This document shows positions 12,062 through 64,000 of a stretch of DNA of 64,000 bases, one piece after another (position 1 is the first letter of the stretch; every line of letters starts with the position of its first letter). A program made the translations under genes and the position numbers. The notes beneath the pieces were generated by a model, which was given only the letters and a program-made list of their open reading frames with translations, had not been told where the DNA came from and made no database searches. The DNA comes from Hyperoodon ampullatus (taxonomy: Eukaryota > Chordata > Mammalia > Artiodactyla > Ziphiidae): contig OX457056.1 in NCBI GenBank assembly GCA_949752795.1, forward strand, positions 93,952,942-94,016,941, in the 5' to 3' direction.

Positions 12062-13723
12062 TATTTTTACTAAGAATACATTTATTGGTTTAAAAAGTAT
12101 ATAAACATTTAATGAAAATATCCTTCATAAGAAGATTAAGGGAACAAGTGAAAATAAAAAACAGCCATATGGAAAGGATGTCTGATTCCCCCTCCTCCAT
12201 TCTAGAAGTGAGAGAAATGATAGGTACAGTGATGCAACCTTGCAAAGGGATTACTTCAAGTTTTTCACTTTTTTTTTTAATAAAATGGCATCAATTGCTA
12301 AAAGCTTTATGACCTTTGTTATGCTACATAATACTGATACAAAATGTGATAGTACAAAGTTCATTATATATAATATAAGGTTTTAATATATTACATTTGT
12401 TTCTACATAAACGGACTATAAATATATGTGCCATAGCATGTTTTATAGTCATGGTTCCCAGCATTTCACACTATGGTACCAAACGAAAAATACATTTTCT
12501 TTTTTAAAAAGGAAAGAACAAGGGCAGAAACCAGTAGAAAGAGCTTTACATGTTAAAAGTCTAAGTAATACAACAGTTGTTATAACTTTGGCTACAAAGT
12601 AATTTTGAGATCTGGCTAATAATTACTCAGAGAGGGAACAAACCAAATCAGCTTTTACTAGGGTGTAGAGGCCAAATTACTAGAATACTGACTGGCTGGG
12701 AAGTCAGGAAAATACTGAAGGGAGGGGGAAGGCATGGAGAGGGGAGAAGGAACAAGAGAGTAATATTCTTCCTGAAGCTTTGACACCACAGCTCGATACT
12801 GAATCTACTGCATTCGGGCTCAGACATATCGCATCAGGACAGACATGTCGGTATTCATCCAGAAGAAACCAGAAGCTGGTTTACACAGTCAGAAATCTTC
12901 GACGCGACAGAGAGGCTGAGTGTCCCTTCTTTGTGGTGTCCTGAATAAAGGATCAGCCTGGGAGACAAGGAGCCAGAGCTGCATCATTTCCTTCCTGGGG
13001 CTTGGCCAGGAGACACGTAAGAGTCCGGAAGGAACTCTCATTAGGAGTCGGAAACAGCACAAGGAACTCTCATTTAGCCCAAATGGGAAGAGCACGCAAC
13101 CTTCTAAAACCAGTCACCTTGTATGAAGCCTTTACGTTTCCTAACAGACCCTATGTCCACCTCCACCGGAGCCAATGCAATGCATGTGCAGGCTCCAGTG
13201 CATCCTCAAAGCAAGCCAGCATCTTCCTTTCCATCAATCCAAGCCCCACACATAAGACTTGGCTCAGGACCCATCTCCTAAACAAAGCTTCTTAGATGGA
13301 CTCAGCCCTAAAGGTCTTTCCCATCTTCAACACGTAAAGCACTTCCATTGCCTGGTTTATCTTCTAGTTTTACAGAGGTGTCAACTCCCCAGGTACTGCT
13401 ACTTCTTGGAGGATGCAGCCATTTCTTGAAGTTCTTTTGCTGTAACTCCTGGGGTGACCCACACTAGGGGGCATCAGACATGCTTTTTAAATGAATTTTA
13501 AAAAGAATAAGGTCAACAGCGGGAGAAGACACAAACACATTCTTGGGTCACAAGCATCTTCTCAGGAAATGCCTAGAGGACTGCCTCCCTGCAGTCGGAG
13601 GTCCTTGCTTTTGAAATGAAAATCAAATGTGGCTACTTTCTGGTGGTAGAAAGAACAACACTTGAAAATCTGAGCAGCACCTCTCATGTGATTTCCAGGA
13701 CTGGGGGACGTGGGTGCCTTCTT
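12062..13723 (-). other. KDR: KDR 3' UTR
   Basis: About 1.66 kb from the stop to the poly(A) signal, close to the known human KDR 3' UTR length. The distal 500 bases are AT-rich. No interspersed repeat is recognised inside it, in contrast to the DNA just downstream. The exact end is inferred from the poly(A) signal. Confidence 0.8.
12081..12086 (-). terminator. KDR: KDR poly(A) signal AATAAA
   Basis: Minus-strand AATAAA in the context ACCAATAAATG, about 1.64 kb after the stop codon. It is the only canonical hexamer I found on this strand between the stop and 12060. Cleavage is expected about 10-25 nt on, near 12060-12070. Confidence 0.8.
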
Positions 13724-56566
<42,843 letters not shown>

Positions 56567-56867
56567 CCCGCACCTCGCGCCGGGCGCAGTGCACCGAACT
56601 CGGCCGGCGGTTCTCTCTCCCTGGTCCTGCTCCGCGAACAAGGCGCGGAGGTGGAATGCGCGCCGCCGCGCAGGGCTCCGGCGCTCGCAGGGCGAGGGCG
56701 CCCCGGCTTCGGCCGCGGCTGCAGGGGCGTCTGCTTGTGCCAGTAGGAGAGGGTATCCCGGCTGCCAGACAGCTTCGGGCTTTTCTGTAGCGCGCAAGTG
56801 ATACCCCACGCGGGCAGAGGAAACGCAACCGTACACCTCCGGCTCTCCCGGGGTCCCGGGATTCAGT
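56567..56867 (-). other. KDR: KDR 5' UTR and predicted transcription start
   Basis: The predicted TSS is the A of ACTGAATCCCGGG at 56867. It matches the start of the human KDR mRNA, remembered as ACTGAGTCCCGGGACC, and gives a 301-nt leader against about 302 in human. There is no upstream ATG on the minus strand. No in-frame stop occurs upstream of the KDR ATG in the leader. GC-rich throughout. Confidence 0.75.
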
Positions 56868-56960
56868 GCTGGGTGGGGAGCCAGAGCCGAAACTCTAGAG
56901 CGCGGGGGCGGGGCAATGCGGGGCGGGGCTTCCCTTCGCAGCCGGCCCCGCCCCTCAGCC
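56868..56960 (-). promoter_or_regulatory. KDR: KDR core promoter: TATA-less, GC boxes
   Basis: Immediately upstream of the TSS lie GC boxes: GGGGCGGGGC at 56905-56914 and 56920-56929, and CCCCGCCCC at 56946-56954. A kappaB-like GGGGCTTCCC sits at 56925-56934, overlapping the second. No TATA box is at the expected place. This matches the known Sp1-driven, TATA-less KDR promoter. Sites are seen in sequence; factor use is inferred. Confidence 0.75.
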
Positions 56961-58182
56961 GGGTTCTGTGAGTGGACCCGGTGCTTCCCACGCCCACTAC
57001 ATCTCCCCATCTCCCCACTTGCCCCGGACTGCTTCTGGCCCGCAGTGGCCCGAGGGTGAACGCTCCGGGCGCAACCACTCCATTTCTGAAAGAAAATGTA
57101 GCCCATAACGGGTTCTGAGCCAGTCCAAGTTTCAGTCGGTGGCTGCCCTCCCACCCCGAGATGTTGGGGAGCAACACTGGGAGTGCTGCGAGGGACGCTG
57201 CGCCCTCAGGAGGAGCGCCAAAGTTTGGGACGGTCTTGGCTCTGCGCGTCTCTGAAGTGGCTGGGGGACAGGCTGAGGATCAGCGGCAGGCTGAAGCAAC
57301 GAGGCAGAAGCGGATACTGAGCAGAGGCGAATGCAGGATCGCAAACTGTGACTCCAGCCAGTATGAGTGTTTTGCTTGGCCAGCATAGTTGTAGTTTAAA
57401 AATCTGAAGCTGAATGCCTTTAGTCCGAATATTCACTTGCCCAGCTCTCCAAAGTTCCCACTATTTCCTCGTACACCTGACGGCTTCAATTGTTTTTAAG
57501 TTACCTGCCTCGCCTCCAAAAGCATTTAAATTTGAGACCCTCCCCCTCTACCTGGCTTTCACCAAAAACCTACCTCAGGCTTCCGGGGAGCTGGAAGTAC
57601 CCAGGGCTCTGGAATATCCGCGGCGCGTGTGGGTCTCCTTGAGAAAAGGTTTTGTCCACCGCGTTACCCGACCAGGAGTCCGTCGCTTGACGCTTCCCGG
57701 GCATTTTCAGAGCAGAGATTCCAGCCGAGCTCCCCTTAAGCCGCGGGGAAGGAGGCCCGCAGCGGCGGGCTTCCCTGGAGACGCAATGAAGCAAAGCCCA
57801 GACCCTGTCTCACTTTGACAATGAGACAATGAGTTACTGCCCAGACCCTGGGCACCCAGAACACTCTGTACCAAACCTCCCAACTCTCTCAGCAGGTGTA
57901 GATTCCCTGTGGCTCTGTAGACTCTCTGTTTCCTTTCTAACCACATTTGTTCTTCTTTTCTCTCCATCTGTCCCCACACCTGGGAAGTGACAGATGTCCC
58001 CTAACTTCATTAAATGGGATCTTCCAGATCACTCCGTCTCTTACTTCGCAGGTGCTTTTAAATGACAACTTAAAGGACCATCCTTCAGGGAGATGAAGAG
58101 GTAGAAATATTTTATTTCTACATCTAGTCCAAACTCCTCCTCCTGAAATACCCATTAATGTAAAGTGTTTCTTCTCTTCTGC

Positions 58183-58392
58183 CTTTTTTTTTTTTTTTTG
58201 CGGTACGCGGGCCTCTCCCTGTTGTGGCCTCTCCCGTTGCGGAGCACAGGCTCCGGACGCGCAGGCTCAGCGGCCATGGTTCACGGGCCCAGCCACTCCG
58301 CGGCATGTGGGATCCTCCCGGACCGGGGCAGGAACCCGTGTCTCCTGCATCGGCAGGCGGACTCTCAAGCACTGCGCCACCAGGGAAGCCCA
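58183..58392 (-). mobile_element. CHR-type SINE upstream of the KDR promoter
   Basis: Inverted full-length young copy about 1.3 kb upstream of the TSS, with short target duplication TCTTCTGC at 58175-58182 and 58393-58400. Confidence 0.9.
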
Positions 58393-59549
58393 TCTTCTGC
58401 TATTTTTTATATGTACTGTATTTACTCTTCTACTTTGCGGGGGTGACAGTTGAAATACTTTAACTCTGAAATATAATGAGTGCATTATGCTTAAAAAATC
58501 TTTTTAATATGAAAAGGTTTAGAATGAAAAGTCCTTCCTTCGGCAGAGGCAGGCATTTTTACCTTTCCTTTTTTCCCAAGCAAATTCTATGCACATATAG
58601 GTATAAGTATATAATGCTCCTCCTTCCACAAAGGGTATCCTTGGTATAAATAGTGCTTGAGTGTTGGCTTTTTTCACTTTAAAATATAACTTGGAGGTCA
58701 TCCTACATCAAGCTTTAGGGCTCCATCTTGTTCTTTTTCATAGTGGCATGGTGTTGCACTGTATAGATGCACTAATATTTAATCTAGGAGGTATTCATCA
58801 GGGCCAGGGGTATACTTAAAAGAAACTCCTCTCTTCCTGCAAGTAAACTTAGCAAGGAAAACAGGATGGGCTCTGGCAAAGTTGGATAAGGGGGAGGGAG
58901 ATGGAACCTGGTTTGGAGCAGGCAGTTTTTCTCCATCTCCATCTCCAAACAATTCTTCTCTCTCAGCTTTATTTACAATTCATGACACTTCCTCTTCCAC
59001 GTCTCACTTAAGAAGATAGTGTCTCCTCTGAATGCAAACCAGAACCTGCAGGCCCATGGTAATAGCCCCCTTTAGAAGTCTTGGAGGAAATGATGCGTCT
59101 TTGATGGCCACAAGACCAGAATTTGGCAGGGTCTCAATGAAATCAGTCTACCACATTCCCTCCCACACGGCACTAAGAAGTGCCTTGTGTTCATGAAAAA
59201 TGACAAAGTCTGGTGGGGTTTTTTTGTTTTTTTTGTTTTCTTTCTTTCTTTTCTTTTTTTTTTTTTTTTAAAGTCTGTTCCATGTGCAACACCCTCCCAT
59301 TATCTGGCACTGCTGCAAAGGAGTGATTTGTGAGTTAATCAGACCGTACAGGTAAGATCACCACCTATCAAAGTAGGCAAGTGTGTTCAGTGCCCCATAA
59401 ATGGTATTCAGACACCTTTGGGGGTGAAGCAGCCAAGAGTGGTGCTAAGTACACAGGGGCCACACTGGCTGGGCTTGCCTCCCAGGTCTACCGCTTTACT
59501 ATCCACATGATCTTGACCAACTTACTGGTTGTGTATCTATGAAACACAA

Positions 59550-59700
59550 AAGATGATAATAGAACCTTCTCCCTGGGGTTTTTGCAGGAATTGAATGAGT
59601 TATTGCACATAAAGCCTGACCTAATACCTAGTAAGCACAAGCACCTAGCACATAGTAAGCACCCAATGCACATTGGGAAGCATTGTGCAAAGATTAATTA
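59550..59700 (+). mobile_element. MIR fragment upstream of KDR
   Basis: GCAGGAATTGAATGAGTTAT and ACCTAGCACATAGTAAGCAC fit the MIR 3' half, with a small internal duplication of the CTAG...TAAGCAC motif. Confidence 0.6.
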
Positions 59701-60943
59701 TACTATCTCCTTCATGTTGCTAAGATCTGAATGGTAAATAAGGCTCATTTCTTCAACAACAGTTTCTGGTCCTACTACATGCTAGACATTACAGGAGAGA
59801 CTAGGGTTACAGTGGTGAACGTGAGCAGAAATGAGCAGTCCTCACAATAGCTCCACCCAGGGCAAATTTAACTTAATCACAGACTGCTCTGTATCTCCGG
59901 CTGTTCCATCGGGCTTTGTGCACAAAGAATATAAATTGTTCATATCATCAAAGCATACTGCATAAATTACACTCCACAGTGCCAACTTTTGTGCCATTGA
60001 CACCAGTATTTTGGACTTCATATCTTAAAAAAGTAAATACGAAGGCTAGCAAAAGGTTAATAACTGAGGAAGTTGGATGATGAGTACATAAAGGTTCATT
60101 TTACTATTCTCTCTACAGCTACACATTTAAATTTTTCCATGATTAAAAAAATCTGTTTTAAGTAACTATAATCAAAGTGCTGGCCGGTTTTGTATAATAC
60201 CACTGACTTTTCCATAGTCAGTCTTGACATTACCTCTGGGAAATGGTTGAAGTAGAGAGGCAGGTGGATGGGAACTTGCACTTTTTACTTCATGTATTTC
60301 TATAACATTTTGTCAGAATGAGAAAGTGTAACTTTTACAAATAAAATATATAAATCAAGATTCAACTCTCCCTTCTAGTGGCTGTTATAGTTTTCAAATA
60401 CTGCCATTTGTTGATTATGTATTTGCATGTCACTTTCTCCTGTTTACTTCACTTAATTTGTTTCCAATATTTGTTTATGCTCTAACTTACCAGAGCCCTG
60501 ACTACCTTGCCAGATGTTGGCTGGATTTCATAGCCCATTGTACTCATGACTATCATGCACTGGGAGATCCTGAGCACCCTTTATCTCTCATTATCCACCT
60601 TCCTTACACACCTATGTGTATTTTTCTCTCTGTGTGACTTATTTTTAACTTAAACTTAAAACATATTTGTATGTTCAAGGAAAAGAAGGTTTTGTCACCA
60701 CAAAGCTAGGCTTGCCTTGGATGTTTCTATCAGTGTTTGGCTTCATTCATCAAGTCTTACATTCTAATAAATATAAAACAAACTCCTCATTCTTTTGGTG
60801 AGACAAATGAAACAGAACTTCATTACTTGCCACCTGCACAGGAAAAATCTCAGTTACTATAAATATGCATACCTATGTGCCCTCCCCAAACTCACCCATA
60901 TAGTTGCCTGCTATATCTCACAAGGATAAATATAACAATTTTA

Positions 60944-61223
60944 TAAATTTATTTATTTTTGGCTGTGTTGGGTCTTCGTTTCTGTGTGAGGGCTTTCTCT
61001 AGTTGTGGCAAGCGGGGGCCACTCTTCATAGCGGTGCGCGGGCCTCTCACTGTCGCGGCCCCTCATGTTGCGGAGCACAGGCTCCAGATGCGCAGGCTCA
61101 GTAGTTGTGGCTCACGGGCCCAGTTGCTCTGCGGCATGTGGGATCTTCCCAGACCAGGGCTCGAACCCGTATCCTCTGCATTGGCAGGCAGATTCTCAAC
61201 CACTGCACCACCAGGGAAGCCCA
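60944..61223 (-). mobile_element. CHR-type SINE, longer form
   Basis: Inverted copy with the extended 3' part. Perfect 16-bp target duplication AAATATAACAATTTTA at 60928-60943 and 61224-61239. Confidence 0.92.
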
Positions 61224-61639
61224 AAATATAACAATTTTAAAAAGTGGAAAGCATGCAGGGAATTTAAGTAACCAACTGAAAATCCACATAACACCAGAGA
61301 AGGATGTTAGAAAATAATAAAAGTAGCCAACACTCACTGAGCACATTCTGTGAGCAGGCACTGTTCTGAATGCTTCGCTGCATCCTTGCTTCATCCTTGC
61401 AACATCCCATGAAGGCAGCAAGCATGGTTAGCAATTCTCAGTGAAGAAGAAGAGTGAAGACAAGGAATTGCTTATCCTTAAGTAAATGTTCCTTTGCTTC
61501 CTAAAAGTCTTGCAAAAAAGAAAAAAAAAGTTGTTTTATCTCTTTGCAAACAATCAATGCATAGTTTTCTCACCATTAGTTAATGATTGGTTAAAAATCA
61601 AGACACTCTTTGCTTTTTTTATATAATAATAATAAGTCG

Positions 61640-61825
61640 ATTTTTGGAGCACTTATTATATGCCAGGTATTTTCTTTCGCTTAACTTATTGTAATGTTTA
61701 CAATAACTCAGTGAAGATACTATAATTATTTTCATATGGGGGTGGGGGATGGGATTTGAAGGTTTAGGTAACTTTTCCAAAGTCCCACAACTATAAGTAG
61801 TGGAATCAGGACTTGAAAGCAGAGA
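61640..61825 (-). mobile_element. MIR upstream of KDR
   Basis: GGAGCACTTATTATATGCCA, then TTTAGGTAACTTTTCCAAAG and a degraded 3' part. Confidence 0.6.
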
Positions 61826-61907
61826 GGTAGTAAACATCCAAGACAGACTCCTCCAAGCATATAGTTTCTTTCTTTCTTTTTATTTTTTTTAAGGGAATAG
61901 TTTAATT

Positions 61908-62097
61908 TTTTTTTTTTTTTGCTGTATGCGGGCCTCTCACTGTTGTGGCCTCCCCCATTGCGGAGCACAGGCCCAGCGGCCATGGCTCACGGGCCCAGCC
62001 TCTCCGCGGCATGTGGGATCTTCCCAGACTGGGGCACGAACCCATATCCCCTGCATCGGCAGGCGGACTCTCAACCACTGCGCCACCAGGGAAGCCC
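61908..62097 (-). mobile_element. CHR-type SINE with internal deletion, inside a truncated L1 tail
   Basis: Inverted copy. Compared with its siblings it lacks about 16 bases between GAGCACAGGC and CCAGCGGCC. It sits in the T-rich tail of a very short L1 insertion (see findings). Confidence 0.85.
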
Positions 62098-62127
62098 TAA
62101 TATTTTTATTGAACATAATTCCTTTCT

Positions 62128-62160
62128 TTTTTTTTTAAACGTCTTTATTGGAGTATAATT
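62128..62160 (-). mobile_element. Minimal L1 3' end (about 30 bp)
   Basis: The complement of CCAATAAAGACGTTT with a T run, the last roughly 30 bases of the L1 3' end. A 17-bp near-perfect duplication (61854-61870 and 62161-62177) flanks it together with the SINE-bearing tail. Confidence 0.6.
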
Positions 62161-64000
62161 CAAGCACATAGTTTCTTGATGAGGACTGGTCTCCTTCAAG
62201 GGGTGAGGCTGAGTCAATAGATGTCATTGGCTTCCTTAGCCTCTCCATGATGATGGCTTCCATTTTCCTAGGTGGATGGAAGGCCAAGTGTGACTTAGGA
62301 GAATCACTCTGCGACAGACAATCAAGGCAGAATTAAAGGCAGGTAACCAGATCTCCCTCTCCCCCACCCCAGGAACCCCAACCCAACTGGATCTTCACCT
62401 TCTTACACCTTCAAAGAGAAGCAGTTGCTCCTATGTACATAATCATTTGGGCATTTGGGGTATTTGTTTTCTGCCATGGATTTTTTTTTGTCCTTTAGTG
62501 TCTTGGAAAACTTTTATTTGACCTTCAATACCCGGCTCAAATGTCCTTCCCAAGTAATGTTTTAGCTTTTTATTCAACTGCCTTCTTCAACTGAGATCCT
62601 CCCAGAAAAAACAGGCAGAGGGTAAATCTTACTTGAGCACGTGATTGAGTAGAAGGATGGTGGTTAAGGTATAATAAGAATGGTGAAATGCATGATGTTG
62701 ATGCTTATTTAGTAAAATGTACCCTGTACATTACATATTTATCATGATATGTCTAGTTAAATAGAGCTATCATCAAAAATACTGTGGGGTTCAAATGATA
62801 TGTACTAGCTATGTAAAATGTACCTTACAAATCATTCTTAAATTCACATTTAAACAATAGTCATACATTTAATAAATATATCCAGAGCTATACTGAATTT
62901 ATACTTTATCCTAGACCAATTAATTTGGACTATTTTGCTATTCACAGAGCCAGGAAATTACTTTCCTTTTCCTATATACACACAGCACTTTTATGATACG
63001 ATATATGATAATATGACTACGTTTATGTGAATGTTTCTCCCTCAAAAGCAGGAGTTTAGGTCAAATCTATTTTGTATTTTCAATGCCTAGCACAGCCTCT
63101 GTGCATCCTCTCTTCTCAATACTTTGATAAAGTTCAAATTATTTTTATTATTTCCATTTCTGCTGTTCTTTGTTTCTTCTTCACTTTTTTCCCCCTCAGA
63201 ATCACATGCCTCTTGGGTATCCATCACAATTACCTTTACAGGAAGCAACTTACTGGAATAAATAGAACTATACAACATCAACATAGACACAGAGTGGAAA
63301 AGTTCTTAATTTATTAATCAGTGGAGATTGGAATTTTGTTTTTTTTTATTTTGAGTAACAAAGAAAAAGAGCATTTATAAGGTTTGCATGTGCTATACAA
63401 AAAATGTGTGTCCCGAATTTTATGTCTGTGCCTTTTGCAGGTTGTAACCATTTTCCAGTGAATTAATGTCATCTCCCCTCTTAAAAGTTTCTCAAGTTTT
63501 CAAGGAACTGAACAGTGCAAAAACAAATGCTTTTGTTTCCTAGAGAATTATTATAAGTCACTCATCCCTCACAGAAGAATATATCCACTTCCAGTTTAGT
63601 TGTATTAGTATTCAGTGCTTTTCACATTTCTCCAGAATAAAGATAGCATTTTCCACTAGTGTTGCTTCACCAGCAATGACAGCTAATCAATGGAAGCAGA
63701 AAAGTTTTATGGTCTTTGTATAGAAATTTAGTTTCCAGAGTTTCCAAAACATTGGTGAGGAGTCCCTTGAGGCACAAATAAAAATTCTCTTTCCGTGTGT
63801 TTCTGAACATTCATTTCTCATACGTTACTGCTTTGGTGAACATAATAAAACCAAGCAGAACAACTCAGCAAGGAACACCTCACACAGAGAGACAGTTTTA
63901 AATAAAGTAAAAAATACAACTTCAGATCTAACTGATAATCATCCCAAAATTAGTCAGGCTGGTTATAGGCAGATGAAAGGCCATAAGGGAGTCATTTCAT

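Larger units (their letters stand above)
57300..64000. other. Intergenic DNA upstream of KDR
   Basis: No gene recognised. Contains CHR SINEs at 58183, 60944 and 61908, a short truncated L1 hosting one of them, MIR copies (about 59550-59700, 61325-61440 and 61640-61820), L2-like fragments (59740-59830 and 63030-63110) and a T-rich tract at 59218-59272. Mostly AT-rich beyond 58400. Confidence 0.7.

Noticed and set aside
60959..61271. Similar open frames with RSTGSRCAGSVVVAHGPSC-type peptides at several sites (2221, 5641, 8072, 46073, 58165, 60959, 61919)
   Set aside because: All are translations of CHR SINE copies, not a gene family.

Overview
This is a stretch of a mammalian nuclear genome holding one complete protein-coding gene: KDR (VEGFR-2/FLK1, the main VEGF-A receptor tyrosine kinase). 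KDR is on the minus strand, from a CpG-island promoter near 56870 to a poly(A) signal near 12081. All 30 coding exons are present with GT/AG junctions. They join in frame to 4071 nt (1356 codons plus stop), the same length as human KDR. As a result, key residues fall at their human numbers: K868, E885, Y951, D1028, D1046, Y1054/Y1059, Y1175 and Y1214.

The organism is very probably a cetacean. The window carries at least eight tRNA-derived SINEs of the CHR family, recognisable by a head reading GGGCTTCCCTGG and an A-rich tail. Several look young and have intact target-site duplications. It also carries cetartiodactyl-type L1 3' ends. CHR-2-like copies are typical of whales and dolphins; this rests on family recognition, and no search was run.

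Layout: 1-12061 is the intergenic region downstream of KDR (the side facing KIT in other mammals), with SINEs, MIRs and an L1 scrap but no recognised gene. 12062-13723 is the KDR 3' UTR. 13724-56566 holds the coding exons and introns. 56567-56867 is the 5' UTR, with the GC-box promoter just beyond. 57300-64000 is upstream intergenic DNA with three more SINEs and old repeats.

The exons encode, in order, a signal peptide, seven Ig-like domains, one transmembrane helix, a juxtamembrane segment, a split tyrosine kinase and a tyrosine-bearing C-tail. Reading through the exon 13 donor gives a 15-residue tail and a stop, like the soluble VEGFR-2 isoform made by intron 13 retention. The intron's 3' splice site is preceded by an unusual UG repeat. 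Other points of interest are a sense-oriented L1 3' end about 27 nt from the exon 25 acceptor, an inverted L1 pair around exons 25-27, and a gained cysteine (residue 354) in Ig domain 4. I see no sign of an undescribed multi-gene system; the novelty lies in how this receptor gene may be processed and regulated.
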